From Verrucomicrobiota bacterium (lineage in GTDB: Bacteria > Verrucomicrobiota > Verrucomicrobiia > Opitutales > Intestinicryptomonadaceae): a DNA stretch of 42,085 bases. The notes below the pieces were generated by a model, which had not been told where the DNA came from, ran no database searches, and was given only the letters and a program-made list of their open reading frames with translations. The stretch is from contig QALA01000080.1 of NCBI GenBank assembly GCA_003343565.1, forward strand, positions 1 through 42,085, given 5' to 3'. Shown one piece after another: positions 1-8,482 of the stretch; within the stretch, counting starts at the first letter, position 1; each line of letters begins with the position of its first letter. Position numbers and translations under genes: made by a program.

Positions 1-74
1 GGCGTGGTAGCCAAGTGGTAAGGCAAGGCTCTGCAAAAGCTTCATCGTCGGTTCGATTCCGACCCACGCCTCCA
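1..74 (+). tRNA. tRNA-Cys (GCA anticodon)
   Basis: This is a complete cloverleaf starting at the first base of the window. The acceptor arms GGCGTGG (1-7) and CCACGCC (64-70) pair perfectly. The discriminator is T71 and the CCA tail (72-74) is encoded. The anticodon loop CTGCAAA gives anticodon GCA, closed by the stem AGGCT/AGCTT, and the T loop TTCGATT is standard. It decodes UGC/UGU. No variable-arm extension is seen. Any promoter lies outside the window. Confidence 0.97.
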
Positions 75-227
75 ATTTTTTCGGGCCGCGTTTTTTCGTT
101 TTTTGTCGGCGGTTGCATTTTTTGGGGGGGAAGTTCGCATTGGGCGCGGTTGTCCGTTCGTCTTTGCTACTTCAAGAGGCCGGAAATCTCATTCCGCCCG
201 CGCGATGCATTTTGCCCGCGCGCCGGG

Positions 228-790
228 TTAGGGAAGCCGCAAACCGCATTTCGTCCGCGCGCTGGTTTTCGTTCGTGCGCCGATACTGAATATATTGCGC
301 CGTTTTGCCCCCGCAGTTTTCTTGAGGCCGACTGCGGACAATGCGGCCAGCACGGTCAATGCGGTCAGTGCGGCGTTGAAAGGCTTGCCGGTTGTACGTC
401 GAGCCGCGGCGGGGCGATTTTTATTCAAGCTCCAGTATTTCCCAATATATGTGTGCGGGGTGCGCGAGAATCTGCGCGCCGGCGGGTAGGCTGAACGTGC
501 GACATGCGCCACGCGGCGGGTTTTGAATGGTGTATGACGAACAACACGCGGCGGGTATGGGGAATACATGGAATGCGGCAGGGGCGGGAAACGCGCAGCA
601 AGCGGTTAGTGTAGAACGGCGGCCGGCGTATAGCACGCGGCAGGGTACAGGGAATGCGCGGTGGACGGTATGCGGCAGGCGTGGGAAATGTACGGCCCGC
701 GGCGGGTTTCAAACGGCGCGCGACAAACGGCGCGCGGTAGGTGCGAGAAATATACGGCGGGCGGTGAGTGCGGCGGACGTTCAGCGTGCG
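228..790. repeat. ~560-bp direct duplication, copy A
   Basis: This stretch matches 2095-2655 in the same orientation over nearly its whole length. The match starts at the shared TTAGGGAAGCCGCAAACCGC and runs past the shared GTGTAGAACGGCGGCCGGCG. In copy B the first ~38 bp encode the last 12 residues and stop codon of the HAD phosphatase gene, so copy A looks like a duplicated, decayed 3' end of that gene plus its downstream DNA. From about 510 to 860 it also holds a degenerate minisatellite of ~25-33-bp G-rich units. Several short open frames cross it on both strands, but none has a recognisable product. Between 75 and 227 I see nothing else. Confidence 0.8.
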
Positions 791-905
791 ATGCGCGGCG
801 GGCGCGGGGAATGCATGGAGCGCGGCAGGGGCTTGGCGTTGCGCAGCGGGCGTTTCGGCGAATTAGATTTGCCTTTTATGCATTTTTTGGGTAAGAGATT
901 TTACA

Positions 906-2132
906 ATGGAAACGGACGAATCTCTTAAAAATTGCGACAAATCGAAATCGGCCGGCCGGCTCGAATACCTGTTTGCTTTGCACCGCGATCTGCGCGGCGA
1001 GATACGCGACAGAATCGCCCAGCGCGACAGGTTTGCCGTGCAGTTTTTAGTGGCCGTTTGCGCGGTCGTGTCGGTTTCCATTATGGAATTTGAGTACGCT
1101 CCGTTTCTTGCCGCCTTTATTCCGGTTGTTGCGATATTTTACTTCGTGCAGATTTCCTATTCCTACGCCGTTCACAATGGCATTTCGGAATTTTTGCGCA
1201 ATCGTGTGGAGCCCGAAATTGCCGGATTGCTGGACGTCCCCGCGCAGGCTCGCCACGGAATGTTTTGGGAGACTCGTTGGGAATTTTTGCGCAGGATTCG
1301 CGGGAATTTTCCCATTGGAATCAGGCAGAGGTTCTTTGAGGTCGCCATGTTTGCGGCTCCGCTTGTGTTTTTGTTTTTGTTTCTCGCGCTCGTTTTGGGT
1401 TCGGACCGCTATTCAAAAACGTTCGTCTGGACGTATGCGGTTCTCGTATGCGCGGCGTCCGAGTGTGCGGCTTTCTGGATAAAAAGGAGGCTGTCCGCCG
1501 CCTGTGTCCGCGCCTCTTTTGCGCCGCGCCAGAAATTCGCCCCCGACGATCCCGTAGAGCTTCGCAACAAATACAAGCTTTCCGACAGGGCCGTTTTTAT
1601 AGATAGGGACGGCACCTTAATTGTGGACAAAATCCAGCCGAAGGACCCTTCCGAAATTGAGTTTTTTCCGGATACCTTTGAAAGCCTGCGGGAAATTCAA
1701 AGCAAGGGGTACCGCCTGATAATTGCGACAAACCAAGACGGCATCAGGCAAGGCAAACTCACGGAGGGCGAATTTTTTAAGTTCAACGCCCGTCTGCGGG
1801 AAAGGCTTGCGGGCGAAGGCATATATTTGGACGCGATTTACTATTCGCCCCACGAAGACAAAGACGGGCATTTTAGTTTCAAGCCGAATCCAGGAATGCT
1901 GTTTCAGGCGGCGGAGGACTTCAGGTTGGACATGCGCAATTCGTATATGATAGGCGATCGGCCGTCGGATTATCTGGCGGCTTTGGGGGCGGGTGTCATA
2001 CCGCTGCTGGTGGGGACGGGCACATATTCGGCGGAGGAAAAAGCCCGTCTCGATGAGTTTGTTCGCAATCGGGGTTTGCGGATATGTTCCGGCCTTAGGG
2101 AAGCCGCAAACCGCATTCCGCTCGTGCGCTAG
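906..2132 (+). CDS. Membrane-anchored HAD-IIIA (GmhB/HisB-N-like) phosphatase
   Basis: This 408-residue protein has two parts. The N-terminal ~195 residues hold four probable membrane spans (about 43-60, 65-87, 146-165, 172-191). The C-terminal part is a HAD-superfamily phosphatase domain with all four motifs: DRDGT from residue 233 (nucleophile D233, acid/base D235), ATNQ, the KPNPGM lysine and GDRPSD. The order resembles D-glycero-D-manno-heptose-bisphosphate phosphatase (GmhB) and the HisB N-domain. The cysteine zinc loop usual in those enzymes is missing: the segment SPHEDKDGHFSFKPNPG has no Cys. The substrate is therefore uncertain; a sugar or lipid-linked sugar phosphate acted on at the inner membrane is an inference. 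The last ~12 codons and the stop lie inside duplication copy B. No good Shine-Dalgarno precedes the ATG. Confidence 0.8.
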   Translation: METDESLKNCDKSKSAGRLEYLFALHRDLRGEIRDRIAQRDRFAVQFLVAVCAVVSVSIMEFEYAPFLAAFIPVVAIFYFVQISYSYAVHNGISEFLRNRVEPEIAGLLDVPAQARHGMFWETRWEFLRRIRGNFPIGIRQRFFEVAMFAAPLVFLFLFLALVLGSDRYSKTFVWTYAVLVCAASECAAFWIKRRLSAACVRASFAPRQKFAPDDPVELRNKYKLSDRAVFIDRDGTLIVDKIQPKDPSEIEFFPDTFESLREIQSKGYRLIIATNQDGIRQGKLTEGEFFKFNARLRERLAGEGIYLDAIYYSPHEDKDGHFSFKPNPGMLFQAAEDFRLDMRNSYMIGDRPSDYLAALGAGVIPLLVGTGTYSAEEKARLDEFVRNRGLRICSGLREAANRIPLVR

Positions 2133-2655
2133 TTTCCGTCCGCGCGCCGGTACTGAATATCTTGCGCCGTTTTGCCCCCGCAGTTTTCTTGAGGCCGCCT
2201 GCGGCCAGTGTAGCCAATGCAACCAGTGCGGCGTCGAAAGGTTTGTCAGTTGTGCGCCGAGCCGCGGCGGGGCGATTTTAATTCAAGCTCCAATATTTCC
2301 CAATATTTGCGTGCGGGGAGCGCGAAAATCTGCGCGCCGGCGGATACGGTGAATGTGCGACATGCAACATGCAGCGCGCGGTGAATACGGGGACGTTCAG
2401 TGTGCGACGCGCGGCGGGTGCGGGGAATGTATGGCATACGATGGGGGCGGAAAACGCGCGACAAGCGGCTAGTGTAGAACGGCGGCCGGCGTATAGCACG
2501 CGGCAGGGTACAGGAAATGCGCGGTGGACGGTATGCGGCTGGCGCGGGGAGTGTACGGCACGCGGCGGTTTTCAAACGGCGCGCGACAGACGGCGCGCAG
2601 TGGGTGTGAGGAGTGTGCGGCGGGCGGTGAGTACGGGGGGGGGACGTTCAGCGCG
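2095..2655. repeat. ~560-bp direct duplication, copy B (with minisatellite)
   Basis: This is the second copy of the duplication at 228-790, and it overlaps the 3' end of the HAD phosphatase gene. From ~2360 it continues into degenerate tandem G-rich units of the form GCGGCGGGTGCGGGGAATGT, which go on to ~2715 beyond the alignable part. The two copies differ by scattered substitutions and small indels, so the duplication is not recent. Apart from the end of the HAD gene I see no credible gene between 2133 and 2807. Confidence 0.8.
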
Positions 2656-2807
2656 CGGCAAACGGCAGGTTTCAAACGGTATACGGCACGCGACGCGCGG
2701 CGGACAGAAAGCGAAAGATAGACTCCCGCTTTGCGAGAAAGCCCGATACTTGACGCGTTGCGTCGCGCGGGGCAGTCTTGCCGCCGCCGCGGCGAAGGGC
2801 GGGGAAT

Positions 2808-4178
2808 CTATTTTCTTGCGGCCTTCTTGAGGATTTCCTCGCCGACTTTTTGGTTTTCGGGGCCGATGAATATTACGTCGTTCGACGGGAACAGCTTTTT
2901 AAACTCTTCGACGTCCGCTGGAGAGTCCGCCCACAGGGGCTTGTCGTCGGGAAGGTGGGAGGCGAGCAGATATTGTCCCTTGCGCACGTAGAATGAATTG
3001 CCTTTGAACGCGGCCGGAAATTTCGTCGCAAAGTATCCGTTGGAGTCCCAGAACGTGTTGTTCTTTACGACGAGAGAGGCGCCCGCCAGATCGCGGTGCG
3101 ACAGCAGCGCGGCGTCGCGCGTTTCGGGGCAGGAAAATTCGTTGTCTCCGCATTGGTAGGCGAGATTGTCGGAAAATTCGCAGTTTTCGTACGCGACGCT
3201 CCCGCCGTTTTTCGAGCGCAGGAAATGTTCGAACGCCTGGCGGCACCGGTAAAATACATTGTTGGAAAACGATATGTCCTTTGCAAGGAGGTCGCCGTCG
3301 CTTATTCCCTGAATTGTCGCGCCGCAGTCATAGGTTCTGGAGACCCGGCAGTTTGTCACCCTGTTGCCGTTCGCCGGATTTTTCGACGTGATCCAAAACT
3401 CTATTCCATTGCCGAAGCGGACGTATCCGCCGCCGTATCCGGCCTGTATAGAGCCGCCTATCAAATCGATGTCCAGCGAGTCGAACCGGCAGTTTCGAGC
3501 ATTGCAGACGCCGTGCAGCCCGAACCCCTTTACGGCGACGTTTTTGACGGTGCAGTTCTTCAGCCCCGATATTCCGTGCGAGGCCGTCACGAAGGCAATT
3601 TTGCGCCCGCCGGCCGACGGGTTTTCGGGGAATTTGAAATAGAGGTATCTGAATTTGTGGCCGCGCGCGGCGACGTCCGGGCCCTTTGCCCACGGCCCTT
3701 CGGCGGCAAAGAAATCCCCGTCGGAATTCAGGGCGCTAAGGCGCCATACCAGATGCCCGTAAATCTTGTCGGAGGACATGTCGTAGACGGCGCCGATGTT
3801 GAGCTTTGAACGGTCGGAGCTGTCGCGCATTCCGCCGAAATTTTTTTCGTCCAGCATGTCTATGCGCCAAATCCCGTTGGGCATTTTCACCCATGCGTCC
3901 GGATTTTCCACAATTCTCAAGCCGCAGATTTGCGGGGGAGCGCCGTCTGCGTATGCGTCGATATTGCAGTCGGCAAAATCCCTGAGCTGTTCGTAAAACA
4001 CGTCCCCGCGCTTGAGAAAGATGTTTGCGCCGGTTTTCGGGGCGGCGGCTATGGTTTTGTACGGGGCGTCTTTCGAGCCGTCGTTGGAGTCGGAGCCGGA
4101 GGACGAGGAGACGTAAACGTCTCGGCAGAACGCCGTCGCAACGGCGGACAACAAAAGCGCGCAAAGCAGAGTTTTCAT
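2808..4178 (-). CDS. Secreted right-handed parallel beta-helix protein
   Basis: A 456-residue protein beginning with a typical signal peptide (MKTLLCALLLSAVATAFC). Just after cleavage comes YVSSSSGSDSNDGSKDAPYK, the N-terminal signature of pectate-lyase-like beta-helix proteins (DUF1565-like). The middle is rich in short Asn/Gly/Val coils (for example CTVKNVAVKG, YENCEFSDN, SLVVKNNTFW), as expected of parallel beta-helix rungs. Such proteins bind or cleave polysaccharides; no catalytic residues can be assigned here. The reading frame stays open upstream, but the signal peptide fixes the start at 4178; an ATG four codons earlier (4190) is the alternative. The gene is separated from the upstream glycosidases by the terminator at 4467-4495, so it probably has its own promoter in 4179-4466. 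Confidence 0.72.
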   Translation of the reverse strand: MKTLLCALLLSAVATAFCRDVYVSSSSGSDSNDGSKDAPYKTIAAAPKTGANIFLKRGDVFYEQLRDFADCNIDAYADGAPPQICGLRIVENPDAWVKMPNGIWRIDMLDEKNFGGMRDSSDRSKLNIGAVYDMSSDKIYGHLVWRLSALNSDGDFFAAEGPWAKGPDVAARGHKFRYLYFKFPENPSAGGRKIAFVTASHGISGLKNCTVKNVAVKGFGLHGVCNARNCRFDSLDIDLIGGSIQAGYGGGYVRFGNGIEFWITSKNPANGNRVTNCRVSRTYDCGATIQGISDGDLLAKDISFSNNVFYRCRQAFEHFLRSKNGGSVAYENCEFSDNLAYQCGDNEFSCPETRDAALLSHRDLAGASLVVKNNTFWDSNGYFATKFPAAFKGNSFYVRKGQYLLASHLPDDKPLWADSPADVEEFKKLFPSNDVIFIGPENQKVGEEILKKAARK

Positions 4179-4466
4179 GGCCAAAAGCATAATCGGGCGG
4201 AGCGATTTTTTCAATGCGAAAATGTCGGAAATGGCGCTTTGCGCGGCCGCTTGCCGCGTCGCAAACGCATTTTTGTTGCCGCATGCAAAAAACGCTTTCC
4301 GTCGAATCGGCTTGCGGCATGCAAAATGAAATGCGTAAAAATAAAATGCGAAGCCGCAGTCTCTGCCGCGAAAAAATTTGTCCGCGCGATGCGCCGCTTT
4401 TTGCAAGTTTTGCCTTGCGCGTCTGCGCCTTCGGCCAAAGGCGTCCGCATTTGCGGCGGCTTGCGC

Positions 4467-4495
4467 AAAAAAGGCGTTCCGCAAATCGGAACGCC
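4467..4495 (-). terminator. Rho-independent terminator of the glycosidase pair
   Basis: On the minus strand, a perfect 9-bp stem (GGCGTTCCG and CGGAACGCC) with the 5-nt loop ATTTG is followed directly by six T residues. It lies about 105 bp past the stop codon of the 4601-6103 gene and is oriented to end its transcript. The rest of 4179-4600 holds no gene that I can support. Confidence 0.8.
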
Positions 4496-4600
4496 GAAAA
4501 ACGCCTTGGCATTTCGCCTCTTTTTGCGGCTTTGCTTGCGTGAACGCATTTGCCGCGGCTTGCGCGCAAGCTTTTGCCGCCTTCGTAAGCGCGCGGCGGG

Positions 4601-6103
4601 CTATTTTTTTGCTATCGAATCCGCTACTGCGTCTTCGTCGGTGACAAACAGCGGATAGTCCGTTATAGGGACGCCCTGCCAGCCCTTTTTCATCTTGTAA
4701 ACCTTGCCGGTCATCATGTCGATGAGTACGGGTTTTTTTATCGGCTTTGGGGCGTCGGAAGCCCAGCGCAAAGAGACGTTCTCAATGGGATTCATGCGCA
4801 TTTGCAAATCCTCCGGAATATAGTACGCATACAGCGGCCAGCCGTCGAGGTCGAATGACTTGCATGCGGCGGAGGCGGCAACCTCGGTCAGCCTTGAGAT
4901 TTTCGCCTTCGGCGGGAATACGTTTCCGAAGTACAAGTCGATGTAATAGTCGGCGGGTTTCGCGCGGGCGTCGAAGAGCGCGCAGAAGTTTTTGAGGACG
5001 TCGTAGGCCTTGCGCGTGCGGTAGTCGCCCCCGTTTTCCATTATGCCCCAGACGGCCTCGTCGTAAGCCCCGCCGCCGCCGACTTTGTAGTTGGAGTTGA
5101 AGTCGATTACCATGAAGAACGAACTCATTTCCAAATCGTTTGACAAGTCGGCGACGAACCGCCGCAGCATCCATTTCGCCTGAATGTCCTCGTTGCTCGG
5201 ATACCAGCTTCCTTTGGCGACCCAGCTGTCCGGCGGTATGTGCGCGGGGTAGCCGGCCTCGCCCTGCCTGATTTTCATCTTGCCGCCGGAGGCCGCGATT
5301 AGCGTGCGCATGCCGGCAATCATGGCGTCGTATCCGAGTTCCGGAACCATGCAGTACGGGTGGACGCTGAAGAAGTCGAGTTCGCGCGCGGCGTCGTTTT
5401 GCATGAACTTTTTGAAGTAGGCGTCGAATCCGCCGGCCTTGCAGGCTCCGATTTTTGCGTCAGGGTCGGCCGCCTTTATTTCTTTGGCGGTTATCTCGAT
5501 GAACTTTGCGTATTCGGCGGCGTCGGCGGCGCGCGGCTGCCAGAATTTTTTGATGTTTGGCTCGTTCCAAATTTCGTATTCAAACACCCTGCCTTTGAAG
5601 TGTTCGGCGAGCGCGCGCACGTAGTTTTTCCACGCCTGCAGGCACTCGTCGCCGTAGTACAGCGGAACGTGCCCGACGGCCGTGGGATTGTCGGTTTTGC
5701 CCATGTACAGCGGATTTCCGTAGCCGACGTTAAACCACGGCTGTATCCCCCGCGCGCGCAAGTTGTCCACAACGTCGTCAAGCCACTTGAAGTCGTATTG
5801 TCCCTTTTGCTTTTCGGTGCGCGCCCAGCCCGTTTGGCAGCGCGCGTGCTTTACGCCCGTCGCGCCTATCTTGTCGTAGACTTTCGACGGGTCGAACACT
5901 TCGCGGTCGAGGCATTCAAACCCTATGCCTATCCGCGAGGCGCCGACCTGTTTCGAGGTCTTGGTTTTCAGAGTTCCCATTTCCTCCAGCGTATTCGCGC
6001 TGGCGACGGTCAGCGCCTTGTCCAACTGCGCGAACGCGGGAGCGCAAGCGAGCGCGGCGGCCGCCGCCAGAAGTTTTTTCCCGTTTTTGATGAGCTTTTG
6101 CAT
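4601..6103 (-). CDS. Secreted clan GH-A glycoside hydrolase (GH39-like), paralog 2
   Basis: A 500-residue protein with an N-terminal signal peptide (about residues 1-25, ending APAFAQ). It has TIM-barrel glycosidase features: YEIWNEPN carries the expected acid/base Glu, and RQGEAGYP probably carries the nucleophile Glu. Clan GH-A, with a GH39-like layout, is the best fit; the substrate cannot be read from sequence, but the neighbouring secreted beta-helix protein suggests plant or host glycans. The ATG is preceded by AATAGGAAAGCC, a fair Shine-Dalgarno. It begins 7 bp after the stop of the upstream paralog, so the two are cotranscribed, and a terminator follows at 4467-4495. Its N-terminal half is nearly identical to the paralog, even at synonymous sites. 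Confidence 0.78.
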   Translation of the reverse strand: MQKLIKNGKKLLAAAAALACAPAFAQLDKALTVASANTLEEMGTLKTKTSKQVGASRIGIGFECLDREVFDPSKVYDKIGATGVKHARCQTGWARTEKQKGQYDFKWLDDVVDNLRARGIQPWFNVGYGNPLYMGKTDNPTAVGHVPLYYGDECLQAWKNYVRALAEHFKGRVFEYEIWNEPNIKKFWQPRAADAAEYAKFIEITAKEIKAADPDAKIGACKAGGFDAYFKKFMQNDAARELDFFSVHPYCMVPELGYDAMIAGMRTLIAASGGKMKIRQGEAGYPAHIPPDSWVAKGSWYPSNEDIQAKWMLRRFVADLSNDLEMSSFFMVIDFNSNYKVGGGGAYDEAVWGIMENGGDYRTRKAYDVLKNFCALFDARAKPADYYIDLYFGNVFPPKAKISRLTEVAASAACKSFDLDGWPLYAYYIPEDLQMRMNPIENVSLRWASDAPKPIKKPVLIDMMTGKVYKMKKGWQGVPITDYPLFVTDEDAVADSIAKK

Positions 6104-6110
6104 GGCTTTC

Positions 6111-7595
6111 CTATTTTTGGTTTTTTTCTATTAAATCGGCTACGGCGTCAAATTCGGCCACCATCAGCGGATAATCCGCAATCGGAATGTTTTTTGCGCC
6201 GCTTTTGAGCAGGTAAACGCCTCCGTCCATGAAGTCTATCAGGACAGGTTTTTTGAAATCCGTCCCGTTGAAACTCAGGGAGACGTTTTCGAGCGCCCCG
6301 CTTTGCAGCTGCAAGTCCTCCGGAACGTAATAGACGCACATGGGAAGGCCGTTTCGCTCGAACATTTTTATCGCGGACTGCGCGGCGAGTTCGGGAATCC
6401 TTGAGACGGCCGCTTTGCGCGGGTGGTTGAAGCTTATAGAGGCCGTTGCGGGCGCGGACCTTACGGAGTCGTCAAACACGGCCAGAAAGTTTCTCATGGC
6501 CTGGCAGACCTTGCGCTGGCGGAAGTTTCCGCCGTTTTCGGTCACGCCCCATGCGAAGGTGTCCACTTGCGCGCCCTTGCCGAGCGCGTAGGCGGGGGAG
6601 AAGTCGGTTATCATGAAGTAGGAGCTCAAATCCGCGCCGCTTGTGAAGTCCAGAAGAAACTGGCGCAACATCCACTTTGCCTGAATGTCCTCGCTGCCCT
6701 TGTGCCAGGTATTTTTGGCCACCCAGCACGTTTCCGGAATGTTGTAGGGAAATCCCGTTTCGCCCTGTCGCACCCGCGTCTTGGCCCCGGAGGCGGCTAT
6801 CGCCTTTTCTATCGAGCGCACCATCTTTTCGTAGCCGCGTTCGGGAACTATCCTGTACGGGTGTATGGATATGAAATCCAAAGCGCGTCCCGCCCCGTTT
6901 TTGAACATGTCCGTCAGGTATTTGCTGCTCCCGCCGGCAAGAGCGGCTCCGATTTTGGCGTTAGGGTCGGCCGCCTTTATTTCGCGCGCGGTAAGCTCGA
7001 TTAGCTCGACGTACTTTGCCGGGTCTTTCTCTTGGTCTCGCCAAAACGTATTTATGTTTGGCTCGTTCCAGATCTCGTATTCGAACACTCTGCCCTTGAA
7101 GTGTTCGGCGAGCGCGCGCACGTAGTTTTTCCACGCCCGCAGGCACTCTTCGCCGTAGTACAGCGGAACGTGGCCTACGGCATATTTGTTCTTTGTGGGG
7201 CTCATATACAGCGGGTTTCCGTAGCCGACGTTGAACCACGGCTGTATCCCGCGCGCGCGCAGGTTGTCGACAACGTCGTCGAGCCACTTGAAGTCGTATT
7301 GTCCCTTTTTCGTCTCGGTGCGCGCCCAGCCCGTCTGGCAGCGCGCGTGCTTTACGCCGAGCGAGGCGGCTATGTCGTAATACGGCGCGGGATCGTACAT
7401 CTTTCTGTCCAGACACTCAAACCCTATTCCGTACTTGGACGACTTTATTTGACTTGAAAGCCTCGGCTTTATTTTCCCAACCGGTTCCGCCGAGTCCGAT
7501 CGCGGCGCAATGTTGGCTTGCGCCTGCGGGAGCGCCGCCAATGCCGCCAGCGCGGCAAGCAGCGTCGGAATCGCCTTGTAAAACCTCGATTTCAT
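6111..7595 (-). CDS. Secreted clan GH-A glycoside hydrolase (GH39-like), paralog 1
   Basis: A 494-residue paralog of the gene at 4601-6103. The signal peptide (MKSRFYKAIPTLLAALAALA...) sets the start at 7595; the frame is open a further 33 codons upstream, but those residues look non-coding. It shares IGFECLDR, KHARCQTGWART, YEIWNEPN (acid/base Glu) and RQGETGFP (probable nucleophile) with its neighbour. The C-terminal third has diverged clearly more. Upstream of the ATG is a run of eight G on the coding strand, 8 nt away, which may act as a Shine-Dalgarno. It is the first gene of a two-gene unit. GH39-like is a family-level guess; exo- or endo-activity and substrate are unknown. Confidence 0.78.
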   Translation of the reverse strand: MKSRFYKAIPTLLAALAALAALPQAQANIAPRSDSAEPVGKIKPRLSSQIKSSKYGIGFECLDRKMYDPAPYYDIAASLGVKHARCQTGWARTETKKGQYDFKWLDDVVDNLRARGIQPWFNVGYGNPLYMSPTKNKYAVGHVPLYYGEECLRAWKNYVRALAEHFKGRVFEYEIWNEPNINTFWRDQEKDPAKYVELIELTAREIKAADPNAKIGAALAGGSSKYLTDMFKNGAGRALDFISIHPYRIVPERGYEKMVRSIEKAIAASGAKTRVRQGETGFPYNIPETCWVAKNTWHKGSEDIQAKWMLRQFLLDFTSGADLSSYFMITDFSPAYALGKGAQVDTFAWGVTENGGNFRQRKVCQAMRNFLAVFDDSVRSAPATASISFNHPRKAAVSRIPELAAQSAIKMFERNGLPMCVYYVPEDLQLQSGALENVSLSFNGTDFKKPVLIDFMDGGVYLLKSGAKNIPIADYPLMVAEFDAVADLIEKNQK

Positions 7596-7706
7596 GTAGA
7601 TTTCCCCCCCCTGTGCATTGTTGATTCCGTTCGGCGGAAACGGCCCTTCGGGCAATATGCAAACGCCTCCGACCCTGCCGGGCAATTCCTCCAACCCGGT
7701 TTTTGG

Positions 7707-7735
7707 AGTTTAACACGGGAAGGAAAAACGGGCAA
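7707..7735 (-). promoter_or_regulatory. Possible sigma-70 type promoter for the glycosidase pair
   Basis: On the minus strand, TTGCCC (7735-7730) and TAAACT (7712-7707) are separated by exactly 17 bp, about 110 bp upstream of the start of the first glycosidase. Each hexamer matches the consensus at four of six positions, so this is only a candidate. Confidence 0.33.
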
Positions 7736-8482
7736 GCGTTTTTTATGACATCAAAACAGGAAATGGATATTGTCTTTTCGCGGCCGATTATTGCGCTATG
7801 CGGCGTCGGCGGCGCGTTTCGCGGGGGTTGCGGTTGCCGTCGGTGCGCGAAGCGCGGCCGCGGTTTCCGGTGCGGTTTTGCAAATGCGGGGGGAACCCAG
7901 GCTCCGCGGGCGCGTCTACTAATATTAAGAAGGAAGGCGATGCGGCCTTAGCGCGTGCGCGCGAGGAAAGGGCTTTGCGCGTGCGGATAGTTTCGGAAAT
8001 TTTTGCGCAATCGGACACTGCGGGAAAAGCGGCGTTATATTTGAAGGAACGGTTTTGCGGCGGAAAATATTGCGGAAGGGGGAGGGAATGGAGATTCGGA
8101 AGATTGAAGCGGAGTCAGGCTCGAAAATGTTTTTGTTCGCGCCCGCGGTGAAGCTCGCGGTGAAACGGGTTTTGGCGCGGTTTTTCAAGTGCGGGAAATC
8201 TCGCCATTTCGACCCCGCGGCGCAATCGGAATGTCCGCGCGGAATTTTGCGTGCGGGCGCAAAGAGCTTTGGACTTGTCGAAATTCGGACGGGTTTCATT
8301 GCAAGGTTTCGCCGAAGGCCGTTCGGGCGGAGAATCTTTTTCCGACTACACTCCCGCAAAATCGAAACTTCCCTGTGCGGCGCGGCATTTGCGTTTACGC
8401 GCGAAAAATGCGCGCGCGATTCGCAAAGGGAGTTTGCTCTTGAAAATTCGGCGGCATTTCCGATAAGATTGCCGTTCTAATA
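7736..8482. other. Intergenic region without a supported gene
   Basis: About 750 bp of GC-rich sequence lies between the divergent glycosidase unit and the proline-rich membrane protein. Open frames occur on both strands, but they overlap each other, are Arg/Ala-rich, and lack recognisable domains or start signals. I see no RNA gene, repeat or hairpin worth naming. Confidence 0.5.

Noticed and set aside
228..712. Several overlapping 65-115-codon frames in duplication copy A
   Set aside because: They arise from G-rich minisatellite units, occur on both strands and have no start signal or recognisable family.
8055..8480. 141-codon plus-strand frame before the proline-rich gene
   Set aside because: Composition is like that of the surrounding non-coding frames, and it is overlapped by other frames on both strands, with no recognised motif.
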